From Chrysopilus asiliformis (lineage: Eukaryota; Arthropoda; Insecta; Diptera; Rhagionidae): 64,000 nt of DNA. This document shows positions 1 to 11,081 of this stretch, in pieces. The DNA lies in the NCBI GenBank assembly GCA_964034945.1, contig OZ035962.1, forward strand, positions 95,480,284 to 95,544,283. The letters run 5' to 3'. The position numbers and the translations under genes were made by a program. The notes under the pieces are model-generated. The model was not told where the DNA came from. It saw only the letters and a list, made by a program, of their open reading frames with translations, and made no database searches. The number at the start of each line of letters is the position of its first letter. The stretch's first letter is position 1.

Positions 1-284
1 TTCAGCAGAATTTTTCATTTCATTTATATATTATTGAAATGTTATGACTTTTTGCTGATTTCTTGGTGTTTTTAAAAAAATATTTATTTGACGTAACTTT
101 TAATTAACCCAAATATACTTACGTAAATATAAATTCAAAATTCTACATAGCAAAACAGGGATTTTTAGCAGCACTCTATTTAATTCGTTAATTTTAAATT
201 TATAAACACTACCACGTAATGACATTAAATGGATTTTTTTAGTAACAAACATTCCGTTTATATTTTTTTTTACTCGATATCAGG

Positions 285-542
285 CTTGCCCAAACTTCAG
301 GCCAATCGGTTCAGTAGTTTCCCCGCGAAAGTGTAACATAGCGCCAAAACTAAGTTTCGAAATCACTTTACGCCCTCCCCTTACTCCCCCCATCCCTCGC
401 GCTACTTTTCCGTATGCCTATGTTGGAACCAGAACTACCACAGACACTCATGCCAAATTTCAAGTCAATCAGTTCAGCCGTTTTTCCGTGAAAGAGGAAC
501 AGACAGACAGACAGACAGCAACTCATTTTTATATATTAGTAT
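285..542 (+). repeat. interspersed repeat family A, copy 1
   Basis: Closely similar sequence recurs at 20697-20985 and, reversed, at 43690-43945. Each copy holds a CCAATCGGTTCAGTAGTTTC block, a pyrimidine-rich CCCCTTACTCCCC block, a second AATCGGTTCAGCCGTTTTT-like block, then (GACA)n and an AT-rich tail ending near TTAGTATGAT. The polar layout with a simple-repeat tail resembles the 3' end of a non-LTR retrotransposon or a Helentron-like element. The class is not settled by what is visible. Confidence 0.7.
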
Positions 543-614
543 GATCTGTACCTCGAATCCAGTATATGATACTGGAAAATTCAGTATAGTTGGTATCATT
601 AGTCATACGTAAGA

Positions 615-1258
615 CTATTGAAAATCCGAAATAGCAAAAAATGAAATTGCGATTTTTTAAAAAGCCGCCATTTTGGTTATTTCCTGTTATCAAATTTTCA
701 TCAAAAGTTGAAAGGATCGTCCTATTCCAGGATCAAAAATCATCGTCATCATCCTCGGCGCCTGGGCCTCTTCAATTGAAGTTTCATAACAATTTCTTCT
801 CTGCTTCGCACCTACAGTTTTACATGGAACCATAAATGAATTACAACATTTGTAGGGTTCTTACGTCGCAACCCATCAACAGCAGAGGCCGTGATAACAA
901 TCCAGACCGATAATGTCGTTAACACCAAGCGGCAACTATCACTACTCATTTCGTAAAGCAAGTTGAGTGGACTTGAATCACAGCGTGCGACAGTCGAGAA
1001 ATAACCACCGACCTCCTGAATACGGACCAAGTACTTTACCACTTGGACTACGCTGGACCCTGTAAAATTTCATGACTCTAGCTCAGTAGTTTTGGAGAAA
1101 TCTTGTACACAGACTGACAGACAGAAAGACATTTTTGTAATAATGCTCCAATCGACTTAGGAGTCCTCGGAAAATATTTTTTAGGCAAAATTTAGAGGTC
1201 GAAATGTTTTATGCTTGCAATAATTTATTATATTACTTCGTATAAGGAAGTAAAAACA
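615..1258 (+). repeat. repeat family C, copy 1 (interrupted by a SINE)
   Basis: Matches the 3' half of family C seen at 39342-41362 and 57190-62118: AAAAAGCCGCCATTTTGGTTA, then GACCCTGTAAAATTTCATG, a GACAGACAGAAAGACATTTTTG tract (quoted in part) and a tail near TTACTTCGTATAAGGAAGT. The block between about 731 and 1053 is absent from the other copies and is a tRNA-derived SINE on the opposite strand. Confidence 0.75.
731..1053 (-). mobile_element. tRNA-derived SINE, copy 1
   Basis: Read on the minus strand, the element begins near GTAGTCCAAGTGGTAAA, which contains TAGTCCAAGTGG, a full match to the tRNA box A consensus. It continues through GGTTATTTCTC at the box B position and through a roughly 250-bp body, and ends in a GAT-rich simple tail. 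The same body occurs on the plus strand at 35114-35440 (for example TGTTGATGGGTT and GTAAAACTGT). It lies inside repeat C copy 1. Flanks GGATC and GGACC may be a decayed target duplication. Box B is degenerate here, so this copy is probably inactive. Confidence 0.7.
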
Positions 1259-1521
1259 TGATTTAAAGTACAAAAAAGCTCGCAACCTGGCAGCCGATAC
1301 TGAGATTCGCCTACATTCGAGAAAACTAATACACATATTAAATTTTTCAAATGGTTTTTTTTGTTCAAAAATACAGGCAAAACCCGATTTACGAGAAGGG
1401 CGTTTGTACGAATCAAGAGATTGCCACAATCAAATGTCCAAAAGAATATGCTAGGAAAGCACGTTTACGCATTTCAAGAGATTAAAAAGAATTTTTTGTT
1501 ACAATTTTTCTTAATAACTTA

Positions 1522-2206
1522 TGCTGCGTTTACACGAATGACAAATTTGTCATTTTTTTTTGTCATAAATTGTCATCATCGTGTAAATAGTATAATTTTT
1601 GTCATTATTTCTGTCAGAAAAATGACAATCCTATAATATAATACGCGGAATGTCTGTCTGTCTGTCCGCACAAACGATCTCGAAAACCCGCCTAACGATT
1701 TTCACGAAACTTATGGGGTTAGGGATTTTCGGGGACAAGGAATCGATTTAGATAGGTCTCACCCCTGAGAAAATTCCCCCTCGATACCCCTCGCCTGGTA
1801 TCTTCGAATTGGGTGGTCCGATCTTAATGAAACTTTACAGTATTACTAAGGGGGCTAAGAGCTTTCGATTTTCCCACTACAAACCTTACTTTTCCCTCCC
1901 CTCGATAACCCTCACCTGGTGTCTCAAAACAACGTTTCAAAAATCGGTGACAGGGATTACTCAATAACCACTCAACCGATTTCTATGAAATTTTGTTATC
2001 GCGCGTTAGTTTTAGGGAATTTAAAAACTCTGGAAAAGCTCTGGTAAAGATAATGGAAATTTAGTTTTTTCCCAAAAATCAGCAAAAGTAGGATTTTGAG
2101 GTCGCCGTGCATGGCTCGGTCTTCCTGGTACTCTCTCATAAAAGAATGAACTTGTCCATTCTTTTATGACAGATTGTCATTATCTGTCATTTGTGTAAAC
2201 CCAGCA
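1522..2206. mobile_element. TIR element with TGACA words, interrupted
   Basis: The ends are inverted: TGCTGCGTTTACACGAATGA at the left and the complement of TGCTGGGTTTACACAAATGA at the right, flanked by a 2-bp palindromic duplication (TA, or AT if shifted). Both arms are filled with TGACAAATTTGTCAT-type words. The middle (about 1632-2135) looks like a later insertion of another repeat. No transposase is present, so this is a non-autonomous DNA element; the superfamily is uncertain. Confidence 0.65.
1632..2135 (+). repeat. unclassified repeat nested in the 1522-2206 element
   Basis: Begins after the left arm with TAATACGCGGAATG and (TGTC)n, then carries pieces such as CGATTTTCACGAAACTTATG and CAACCGATTTCTATGAAATT. 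These are typical of repeat 3' regions in insects. No second copy was found in this window, so the boundaries come only from the break in the host element's TGACA words. Confidence 0.45.
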
Positions 2207-2210
2207 TAAG

Positions 2211-2980
2211 AATAAATATTTTTTCTTGTGTGTAATTCGAGCATTTGAGCTTTTCCTGTAATATAAAATTTTATCTTAGCGATTAATTTGTCAATCAAAA
2301 TCCCAATTTAGCCTTCTTTTCGCTCTTTGATCTATTAATTACTTTCACTTTGACTTAAGACATTCCATACTAATAAGGACTAAAAGTCCCGAATGTGAAA
2401 ACTGTTAATTATTTAGGATTCTGCTTAAATTAAATTGATTTCCATCACTGGCGTGATTCAAAAAGGGTAACACAAGTCTCCGCGGATTTGGAAAGATTTT
2501 TAATTAAAACTTTTGAAGTCAAAGGGAGTTGAATTCGGGTCTCGTTTGCCAAAGAAATTAATTAAAGGGTTCAGAAAAGCTTTCCCAGATATTCGAAAAA
2601 AAACACTTTCAAACTCAAATTAATATTAAAAAGTTTAAAAAACCTTCCTTCCGAATGCTTATGTATTTTCAATGGTTTCCCTTGAACTTGAAATTTTCTC
2701 AGGAAATCGCCATAATTTTCAAGTGCATTTCCATGTTTGCCGCGTAAACAAAAATCTCATATTGATTGTGAATAAGTTTATTTGTTGTTGTTTGCACATC
2801 GTAATAATGTAGAGAAGCAAATCTAATGGGAAAATGGCTTTTATCGCGAGACATTCTCGATAAAAATCAATAAGCTGTGAAGTTAATGCGTCAAGGTGTT
2901 CTTTGTATGTTCGTTGACACCGTTTTCAACAGCTGTGCCAATAACATCATCAAAATAATATCGTTTTGAATTGAATTCAG
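2211..2980. other. no recognisable feature
   Basis: AT-rich sequence without an extended frame, terminal repeats or an internal duplication that I could recognise. Confidence 0.5.
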
Positions 2981-2984
2981 TTAA

Positions 2985-3262
2985 AAAAAAAAAAATAAAA
3001 AAATTTTTTTTAAAAAAAGCTTTTATTAAAAAAAATGCACTAAAAAGAAAAAAATAATTTTCTGGACGCTGTGTATCACAAATATAAAAGCTTTTAAAAA
3101 GCGAGATAAATGTTTATTTTATTGTTTTATGCTTTATCTCGCTTTTTAAAAGCTTTTATATTTGTGATACACAGCGTCCAGAAAATTATTTTTTTCTTTT
3201 TAGTGCATTTTTTTTAATAAAAGCTTTTTTTAAAAAAAAATTTTTTTTTTTTTTTTTTATTT
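2985..3262. mobile_element. foldback element, near-perfect 110-125 bp arms
   Basis: The left arm (about 2985-3110) and right arm (3133-about 3262) are perfect reverse complements over at least 110 bp, including GGACGCTGTGTATCACAAAT and GCGAGATAAA, around a 22-nt spacer (3111-3132). The outer ends dissolve into A and T runs. There is no coding capacity. The near identity of the arms suggests a young insertion or arm-to-arm correction. Confidence 0.8.
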
Positions 3263-3269
3263 TGTTCTT

Positions 3270-3922
3270 TTTAGTCTTCGAATATATAGCTTTACATTTG
3301 AGATGTCCTTACAGGCTTTTTAACTTGAGAATCGTATTCAGCGAACCCCAAAACCCGCAGAATATATTTTTTCCCGGAACAATTGAGAAAAAGGATAATC
3401 ACGTTATCCTTACAGGACATTCCGTTATCCTTACAGACTTTTTAATGACAGATTCGGATTCAGCGACCCCAAAAACCCCAGAATAGATTTTTTTCCGGAA
3501 AATTTGGAGAAAAGGATAATCACGTTATCCTTACAGGACCTTCCGTTATCCTTACAGACTTTTTAATGACAGATTCGGATTCAGCGACCCCAAAAACCCC
3601 CAGGATAGATTTTTTTCCGGAAAATTTGGAGAAAAGGATAATCACGTTATCCTTACAGGACCTTCCGTTATCCTTACAGACTTTTTGATGACAGATTCGG
3701 ATTCAGCGACCCCAAAAACCCCAGAATAGATTTTTTTCCGGAAAATTTGGAGAAAAGGATAATCACGTTATCCTTACAGGACCTTCCGTTATCCTTACTG
3801 ACTTTTTAATGACAGATTCGGATTCAGCGACGCCAAAAACCCCCAGGATAGATTTTTTTTCGGAAAATTTGGAGAAAAGGATAATCACGTTATCCTTACA
3901 GGACCTTCCGTTATCCTTATAA
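3270..3922 (+). repeat. tandem satellite, ~121-bp monomer, about five copies
   Basis: The marker GGATAATCACGTTATCCTTA recurs at about 3393, 3514, 3636, 3757 and 3879, a spacing of 121-122 bp. Each unit also carries ACAGATTCGGATTCAGCGA and a CCAAAAACCCC block. Decayed units of the same type are present at 12985-13440 and 25780-25960. The open frame across 3262-3486 is a by-product of the repeat. Confidence 0.85.
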
Positions 3923-3944
3923 GGACGAAGTAGTGAAAATATTG

Positions 3945-4085
3945 TATTGTCATCGGACTTATATAAGTGTGCAAAATTTCAAGTCAATCGGACAAGTGGA
4001 AGTGGGTCAAAATTGGGTTGCAAGATTTGATCTGACAGACAAACAGACAAACAGACAAACAGACAAGATAGCGAGCTAAATAAAA
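3945..4085 (+). repeat. repeat 3' tail with (GACAAACA)n
   Basis: Contains AAAATTTCAAGTCAATCGGA, then GATCTGACAGACAAACAGAC repeated and an AT-rich end. This layout matches the tail of many insect interspersed repeats. It abuts the satellite on its left and repeat C copy 2 on its right. Confidence 0.5.
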
Positions 4086-4189
4086 GCTTTTAATGATTGA
4101 AGAACTTTGAATTTTCAGTTTCTCGTTTCACTGGTTTGGATTTTCCTATGCTTTTCACTTTCTTATACTTAAGTTTAATAAAGTATTGT

Positions 4190-4241
4190 AGGCATGAAAA
4201 ACTTAAAAAACATTTTGCTTTTTTAAGTTTTTCATGCATAC
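4190..4241. repeat. perfect hairpin, 19-bp arms
   Basis: GCATGAAAAACTTAAAAAA and its exact complement TTTTTTAAGTTTTTCATGC flank an 8-nt loop. It sits near the tail of repeat C copy 2. It is followed at about 4246-4300 by three short tandem units of roughly 20 bp (CGAGCACTCCAGCGTCCGTTG-like, quoted in part). Confidence 0.7.
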
Positions 4242-5346
4242 AACACTCCCGTGTCCGTTGCGAGCACTCCAGCGTCCGTTGCGAGCACTCCCGCGTCGAG
4301 CCTTTTTTCAAAAATTTCTCCTTGTCTGTCAGTCAGGGTGTGAACAATTTTTCTCAAAAACTATTCGAGTCAAAGACATGAAATTTTAGAAAGATATTAG
4401 GTCCGGGAATGCGAGGATCCTGGAAATCCGTTAACCGGAAGTAACCAAAATGACAACTTTTTCAAAATCACAGTTTCGTATTTGGGGATTTACTCCGAAA
4501 CTAAACGTTTCTCAGTAGTCTTATATAAACAAAAGTTGGAGGCAATTGCATTACCTACACTTTGGTGTTTTATTAGAACTCGATATCTTAAAGTGGTATC
4601 GGGATATACCGTTATTAAAAAAAACCCGGTTTTTAGCTCTATTACGCTGGAACACAAAAGTAGCACACAACAAAATTTTCTTCCATAAGATTTACCGCTT
4701 TTTTACCGCTATTTAATCGCGCAAAAAAAAAATTTACCGCTGCAGCCGTTTTCGAGGTATTTGTTGTGTTCCAGCTTCAGGTTGAAGCTGGAACACAGCA
4801 AAAAAAATGAAAAAACCAAATATGGAAAATGTGCCGCTTTTTTACCGCTATTTAATCGCGCAAAAAAAACATTTACCGCTGCAGCCGTTTTCGAGATATT
4901 TGTTGTGTTCCAGCTTCAGGTTGAAGCTGGAACACAAAAGTAGCACACAACAAAATTTTCTTCCATAAGATTTACCGCTTTTTTACCGCTATTTAATCGC
5001 GCAAAAAAAAATTTTACCGCTGCAGCCGTTTTCGAGATATTTGCCATTTTCCATCTTCACATTGAAGCTGGAAAACAAAAGTAGCACACAGCAAAATTTT
5101 CTTCCATAAGATTTACCGCTATTTAATCGCGCAAAAAAAAATTTGCCGCTGCAGCCGTTTTCGAGAAAACGCGTTTCCCGCCAAAAATTTTGGGTCGCAA
5201 TTCTACCGAAATTCGTCCCCCCAAAATATATATTTGCCAGAACACAATTTCCAAATAAACCCGAGTCAGATTTGTCAAGATTTCGTTTCCCGCCAAAAAA
5301 TTTACGTCGCAATTCTACCGAAATTCGTCCCGCCCAAAATATATAT

Positions 5347-6040
5347 GGCGGGAAACGAAATCTTGACAAATCTGACTCGGATTTTTTTGGAAATTGTTTT
5401 TTTGAAAATATATGTTTTGGGGAGGACGAATTTCGGTAGAATTGAGACCTAAAATTTTTGGCGGGAAACGAAATCTTGAGAAATCTGACTCGGATTTTTT
5501 TGGAAATTATGTTCTGGCAAATATATATTGTGGGCGGGACGAATTTCGGTAGAATTGAGACCTAAAATTTTTGGCGGGAAACGAAATCTTGAGAAATCTG
5601 ACTCAGATTTTGTTGGAAATTGTGTTCTGGCAAATATATATTTTGGGGGGAACGAATTTCGGTAGAATTGCGACGTAAATTTTTTGGCGGGAAACGAAAT
5701 CTTGAGAAATCTGACTCGGATTTTTTTGGAAATTGTGTTCTGGCAAATATATATTTTGGGGGGGAACGAATTTCGGTAGAATTGCGACGTAAAATTTTTG
5801 GCGGGAAACGAAATCTTGAGAAATCTGACTCGGATTTTGTTGGAAATTGTGTTCTGGCTAATATATATTTTGGGGGGGAACGAATTTCGGTAGAATTGCG
5901 ACGTAAAATTTTTGGCGGGAAACGAAATCTTGACAAATCTGACTCGGGTTTATTTGGAAATTGTGTTCTGGCAAATATATATTTTGGGGGGACGAATTTC
6001 GGTAGAATTGCGACCCAAAATTTTTGGCGGGAAACGCGTT
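5347..6040 (+). repeat. 113-114 bp tandem units in the inner foldback arm
   Basis: GCGGGAAACGAAATCTTGA-type unit starts fall at 5347, 5461, 5574, 5687, 5801, 5915 and (diverging) 6027. Each unit contains AATTTCGGTAGAATTG and a GGCAAATATATATT block. The left arm holds fewer than two of these units, inverted, at 5166-5345. Confidence 0.85.
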
Positions 6041-6042
6041 TT

Positions 6043-6993
6043 CTCGAAAACGGCTGCAGCGGCAAATTTTTTTTTGCGCGATTAAATAGCGGTAAATCTT
6101 ATGGAAGAAAATTTTGCTGTGTGCTACTTTTGTTTTCCAGCTTCAATGTGAAGATGGAAAATGGCAAATATCTCGAAAACGGCTGCAGCGGTAAAATTTT
6201 TTTTTGCGCGATTAAATAGCGGTAAAAAAGCGGTAAATCTTATGGAAGAAAATTTTGTTGTGTGCTACTTTTGTGTTCCAGCTTCAACCTGAAGCTGGAA
6301 CACAACAAATATCTCGAAAACGGCTGCAGCGGTAAATGTTTTTTTTGCGCGATTAAATAGCGGTAAAAAAGCGGCACATTTTCCATATTTGGTTTTTTCA
6401 TTTTTTTTGCTGTGTTCCAGCTTCAACCTGAAGCTGGAACACAACAAATATCTCGAAAACGGCTGCAGCGGCAAATTTTTTTTGCGCGATTAAATAGCGG
6501 TAAAAAAAGCGGTAAATCTTATGGAAGAAAATTTTGCTGTGTGCTACTTTTGTTTTCCAGCTTCAATGTGAAGATGGAAAATGGCAAATATCTCGAAAAC
6601 GGCTGCAGCGGTAAAATTTTTTTTTGAGCGATTAAATAGCGGTAAAAAAGCGGTAAATCTTATGGAAGAAAATTTTGTTGTGTGCTACTTTTGTGTTCCA
6701 GCTTCAACCTGAAGCTGGAACACAACAAATATCTCGAAAACGGCTGCAGCGGTAATTTTTTTTTTTGGGCGATTAAATAGCGGTAAAAAAGCGGCACATT
6801 TTCCATATTTGGTTTTTTCATTTTTTTTGCTGTGTTCCAGCTTCAACCTGAAGCTGGAACACAACAAATACCTCGAAAACGGCTGCAGCGGTAAATTTTT
6901 TTTTTGCGCGATTAAATAGCGGTAAAAAAGCGGTAAATCTTATGGAAGAAAATTTTGTTGTGTGCTACTTTTGTGTTCCAGCGTAATAGAGCT
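6043..6993 (+). repeat. ~140 bp tandem units in the outer foldback arm
   Basis: CTCGAAAACGGCTGCAGCGG recurs at 6043, 6172, 6313, 6452, 6592, 6733 and 6872. Most units contain a nested perfect hairpin, GTTCCAGCTTCA with TGAAGCTGGAAC. Two subtypes alternate: one with GAAGATGGAAAATGG and one with GAAGCTGGAACAC. This suggests that units were copied in pairs. Confidence 0.85.
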
Positions 6994-7412
6994 CCGGTTT
7001 TTTGCGATTCTCTCAAAAATTAAAGTGTTTGTGGTGGTCCAATGTATGAGATGAATCCAATATAACACTATTTTCCACAATTTTGCTTTTCGTCGTTATC
7101 CGCTAACTTTTACCGTTATTGAAATATTTTCATTAAAGATCAAAAAAATTGATTTTTGCAAATTACTTGCAAACTAACAATTTTTCGAAAAAAACTGGTA
7201 TTAAAAGAAATATAAATATTAAAATTCTCTAAATTTTTTTCCTTTTACCATAAATTGATCTTTTTTTTACCGTTATCGAGATATTTCAGATTTCGTAAAA
7301 TAAAAATTTATATTTTTATGTAAACTCATATTTTATTCGTCAGATGAATTGTGTAGAAATGTAGATTTTGTATAAGAAAATCATGTACTGTTCACATCAG
7401 AAATTTTTTGTT

Positions 7413-8423
7413 GTGAAAATTCAGATTTTTTTTACCTTTCCAGTAGTTTTTGTTCAAATAGATTTAAATGAATTCGGGAGTGTTTTTCACAAATCACTGC
7501 CACTGAATTCAGTGAACTCCATTTGGAATAATAACAACACAATTACAAGCGATGATATGCAAAAATTTGGAAGATTACCGAAAAAATTAGGCCCATTTTT
7601 CCAAAACGAAACAATCATAAAATTGTGTCGGGGGAAATGTGTGAGTGTGCTGGGGGACAGGTGTATATTGCCAGTATCACTCATGCAAAAATTAAGGGGC
7701 ATGGAGGGGTGTAACTGGGGGTATTAGCATGTATAGACCTTGAAGTTTATGAAATACCTTTGTGACTACGTAATTGATAAAAATTGCCTCCATGTGAAAA
7801 ACGCTGAGAGGTGGAAAATATGAAACACGCGCCTTGAATTAAGATCACATGAAAGGTTCTTCGTAATACAATGCAAATCCAAAAGCGTAACACAATTTTG
7901 TTTCTTAGAACTTTTGGATAACTTACCCACTCTCTTGTTGTCTGGCCCCTCGAAAGAAGCTTAACACACTTGAAAGAACTGACACCCCAATATTAAACAA
8001 CTTGGTGTGAATTGAATTCGATAGGAAATTTTTTATCATCACGACATATTCTATGCCATAATTTCGGATCATATAAATCGAATATGGAAACCATTCGACG
8101 GTAAATTTTATTCATTTATTGTGTGAAGTACTTAAAATATGCAAAACAGAATTCTCAATAAAATTTGAATGGTGTTTATTTCATGAATAATAAATAAAAA
8201 TTATTATTAAGGACTTTGGAGCTTTGAGTGAAAATTTCCGTTCAAAATGTTTTCATCCCTTGCCAAAAAGTTCAAAATGTTATCATCATCCCTTGCCAAC
8301 AAGATTTTCTCGAAAATTAATCATGTGTAATTGCATACCAAATTGCACAGCGAATTTCGCGAGCCGCCCCGATTTTGATGAAATTTGGCAAACGCTTTTT
8401 ATGGGGAAAAATAATACCCGTAT
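7413..8423. other. no recognisable feature
   Basis: Intronic AT-rich sequence. The 119-codon open frame at 7368-7727 has no recognisable motif and begins inside repeat C. Confidence 0.5.
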
Positions 8424-8990
8424 TTTTACTTTCCTCTGGTATATAGGGAAAGTATTGTATTTATAAAGGAGATCGACTCGAGAACGGGGATAGATAGAAA
8501 CTTTCTGATCAGTACGAAATCCGTCTCAGGCCAAATTATGAGGATGTCCGTGCATCTGTCTGTCGGTCTATCTTTCTGTCTGTCGGTCTATCTTTCTGTC
8601 TGTCGGTCTATCTTTCTGTCTGTCTGTCTGTCGATCAGTCTGTCCGTTTTACGTATCTTAGAAACCTCGAAAACGTGTTGAGCTACCGACTTGAAATTTT
8701 TTGTAAATGAGTTTTACGAAAATCGTAGTTTTCTATCAACTTTTGGAAAAGTAACGTTAGATATAACGGGTACCTCCAACAACTTTTTTTCTGTTGAAAA
8801 AATACGGCGGTTTGAACATTTTTCTCGAAAACTATGCGCTTTTGGGGAAAAATGAATATAACAAAATTTAAAGGATAAAAAATTTTTCCTTTAACGGTTT
8901 TAACGTACCTTAAACGGTTCTCGAGATATTTGAGAAAATGGTATATTTTACATATTTTTTCCGAAGCTAAATATTCTAGAGGAAAGTTTA
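8424..8990 (-). repeat. repeat related to family C, diverged
   Basis: The left edge TTTACTTTCCTCTGGTATAT and GGGAAAGTATTGTATTTATA resembles the tail of family C read backwards. It is followed by a (GTCTGTCGGTCTATCTTTCT)n tract at 8560-8645 and phrases such as CTCGAAAACTATGCGC. It may extend to about 9300. The relationship is judged by eye only. Confidence 0.5.
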
Positions 8991-9300
8991 GTGTTGAACA
9001 CAACTGATATTTTTGTTTATAGAAAAATCGACAATGACTCCAATTTTTTCTCTCCGTGAAGGATATTTAATAGAAATCCTTTGACCGTCCTTGAGACTTT
9101 TTGCCTCGTTTTTTTTTGCAAACCCCAATAATTTCGAAAAAAACAATGTCTTTTGTGTTTTTGTGTAGAATAGTTTGAAAGACAAATATTTTTAAAAGCG
9201 GGAAGAATCCGGAAAAGAACATTGATTTTAATCATTTTCAAAGTTTCTGTCAAATTTCATCGAAATCACTTAAATTCGGTCTCTTAAACTATTCGTATAT

Positions 9301-9893
9301 ATACCCGTATGGTGAAACCAAAGGGTATATTAGATTTGCCTTACCGTTTGTAACGCCAAGATCCCGTTATCACACACAAAAATGAATTACACCAGTATTT
9401 TTAGAATGATAAAAATAATTAATTTCTGCATGTCCGTCCGTCTGTCTGTCTGTCTGTCCGTCTGTCTGTCTGTCCGTCTGTCTGTCTGTCCGTCTGTCCG
9501 TCTGTCTGTCTGTCCGTCTGTCTGTGGCGCGGATTGCGGGCGCACGGATTGAGCTAGAGACTTTAAATTTTGCACAGATGTGAGGCTAAGTTCGTTAATG
9601 GGCAAAAATGGTCCATTAGGGGGGTACCCCCCATACGAACGAAAACGGTTGAATATCTCAAAAACGGTGCATCTTATCAAAAAAGTGCAAGAACAAAAGT
9701 TATTTAGTATATGATTCTACATAAAACTCCCATACATCAAAATCCGATTGGAATAAATTTTAAAAATTCTTATTGGAAAGTTTGACTTCAAAGTGGAATT
9801 TTGGTACAACTGTTCGAATATTGATACGAATATCACCATACGGGTCTCCAATGATTGCCAGATTGGCAATTATAGCTTTTGTTATGTTTTTTG
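9301..9893 (+). mobile_element. Helentron-like (DINE-1/mini-me type) repeat B, copy 1
   Basis: Begins ATACCCGTATGGTGAAACC and carries its complement, TCACCATACGGGT, near the far end, a 13-bp subterminal inverted repeat. Between them is a (GTCY)n microsatellite (9430-9534), a GGGGTACCCCCC palindrome, and at the 3' end a small hairpin TTGCCAGATTGGCAA followed by TTATAGCTTTTGTTATGTTT. The conserved sequence continues past the second inverted repeat in all copies, so these are subterminal, not terminal. This is the design reported for DINE-1/Helentron-derived elements. Other copies are at 37402, 40321 and 56459. Confidence 0.7.
9430..9534 (+). repeat. (GTCY)n microsatellite inside repeat B copy 1
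   Basis: About 105 bp of GTCC/GTCT tetranucleotides. The homologous tract is about 300 bp in copy 3 (40444-40740), about 30 bp in copy 4 and about 20 bp in copy 2. Confidence 0.9.
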
Positions 9894-10520
9894 TTTGAAT
9901 TTTATGGAAAATAACTCCGCATTGAAGTAACGTTCATAAGAAAGTTTTGTGCAAACACTTAAAAGTTATCCAAAACCTTTTGTCTGAAATTATCACAAAA
10001 AATTCCTTATCATTTCACGTCACTTTCTCTATCTCAGTAATCATAAACAAAATTAAATATTCTTCGTTGTTTCGTTTTCTATAAATACTCGTAGTAAATA
10101 TATTGAAGAAACATAAGAAAAGCCAGAGGCCAATCGTCAAATACTCTATATGAGGACAGAAAAATTAAAAAAAAAATCAATTTGTGTGGGAGAGGGGAAG
10201 GAGTGGTCCGATTGGATTTTGATATATGAATGAGTTATGCAGAATCCTATTCTAAACAAATTTTATTTTCATAAATTTTTCTCTAGAACACACCGTTTTT
10301 GAGAAACTGGCAAAAAAAATATTTCTTTTGTATGAGGGAAGGGGGAAGGAATGGTCCGATTTTACCCGTTCAAGATCTTAGTCTTGCTATTTTCGAGAAA
10401 CGCAGCTGTAAAAAAATTTCAAGTCTTTAGCTCAATCCCTTCGAAAGTTATGGTGTTCACAGACAGACGGACGGGCATACAGAAATTAGAAATGTTCGTC
10501 ATCCCTAACACCATGATGTA

Positions 10521-11081
10521 TCGGGTCTTTCAACAAGGACATAACAATTTTGTATTTAAATAAAACACAGAATAATTGAGATATCGGGCTGAAATTTATT
10601 CCAGGCGTAGTGGACATGTTACATTTAAGTATGAAATTCGATGTCATTCATATGGCCACCGCGAGCACGTTTGCTGATTGATTCTTTGGAGCCAATTTTC
10701 CACCACTCTTCCACACATATCGGCCGGAACGTTGGCAATTTCGCGTTCGATATTGTTCCTGAGCTCCTCTAACGTTGTTGGCTTGTTGGCATAAACCAAC
10801 GACTTAACATAACCCCATAAAAAGAAATCCAACGGCGTTAAATCGCATGAGCGAGGTGGCCATTCGACCGGACCATTTCTCGAGATTACACGATTGGAAC
10901 CACCGACTCAGAATTTCGGTAGTAAGTTTTAATAATTTCCAAACGTTGCTCGTTCGTGAACTTCACCATGATAAAAATGTAAACATTGACTGACGTTTTA
11001 GCATTGCCAGATCATAAAAAAAGTTTTAGGGTGCGTTTTTATTAAAATACAAAATTGTTATGTCCTTGTTGAAAGACCCTT
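10521..11081 (-). mobile_element. Tc1/mariner deletion derivative, copy 1
   Basis: About 40-bp terminal inverted repeats (GGGTCTTTCAACAAGGACAT at the left, its complement at the right) lie between TA dinucleotides (10519-10520, 11082-11083). On the minus strand the interior keeps the start of a transposase, MVKFTNEQRLEII, typical of the N-terminal helix-turn-helix. After an internal deletion it continues with the C-terminal part, which includes DFFLWGYVKSLVYANKPTT. The catalytic core is missing, so it cannot move alone. Copies: 18294-18849 and 24953-25500. Confidence 0.85.
10644..10972 (-). pseudogene. internally deleted Tc1/mariner-superfamily transposase
   Basis: Two remnants on the minus strand: an N-terminal piece beginning at 10972 (MVKFTNEQRLEII, DNA-binding helix-turn-helix region), and a C-terminal piece that holds the LDFFLWGYVKSLVYA segment following the last catalytic acidic residue and ends in SRWPYERH-like sequence. 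The first two catalytic aspartates are deleted. The junction lies around 10890-10905 and is shared with the copy at 24953. Confidence 0.8.

Larger units (their letters stand above)
4635..6993. mobile_element. long foldback (FB-like) element with 9-bp target duplication
   Basis: The element starts AGCTCTATTACGCTGGAACA and ends with the reverse complement of that. It is flanked by exact 9-bp direct repeats CCGGTTTTT at 4626-4634 and 6994-7002. The two arms meet at about 5346: left arm about 711 bp, right arm about 1648 bp. They are therefore unequal and differ in the number of internal tandem units. Long inverted arms built of tandem repeats plus a 9-bp duplication are the known design of Drosophila FB elements. 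No transposase is encoded; open frames inside come from the repeats. It lies inside repeat C copy 2. Confidence 0.85.
4145..7412 (-). repeat. repeat family C, copy 2 (split by the foldback element)
   Basis: Read on the minus strand, the right side starts at CTGATGTGAACAGTACATGA, as in copies 3 and 4, and runs to the AAAAAACCGG motif where the 2.36-kb foldback element has inserted. It resumes at about 4625 and continues through AACTTTTGTTTATATAAGAC and ACTTCCGGTTAACGGATTTC to the family tail near 4150. Gene-free. Confidence 0.75.

Noticed and set aside
5143..6219. Open frames up to 199 codons with tandem protein repeats
   Set aside because: They exist in both orientations because the DNA is an inverted tandem array. 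They belong to the foldback element and have no start context or domain.
5347..6993. Regular 113-bp and 140-bp repeats that might recall a CRISPR array
   Set aside because: There are no short identical repeats with unique spacers, the whole unit is repeated, and the genome is eukaryotic.
9301..9853. Repeat B as a classical TIR transposon ending at ACCATACGGGT
   Set aside because: Two other copies (37402, 40321) remain conserved beyond this point to a hairpin, and the copy at 56459 keeps that hairpin after losing the second inverted repeat, so the inverted repeats are subterminal.
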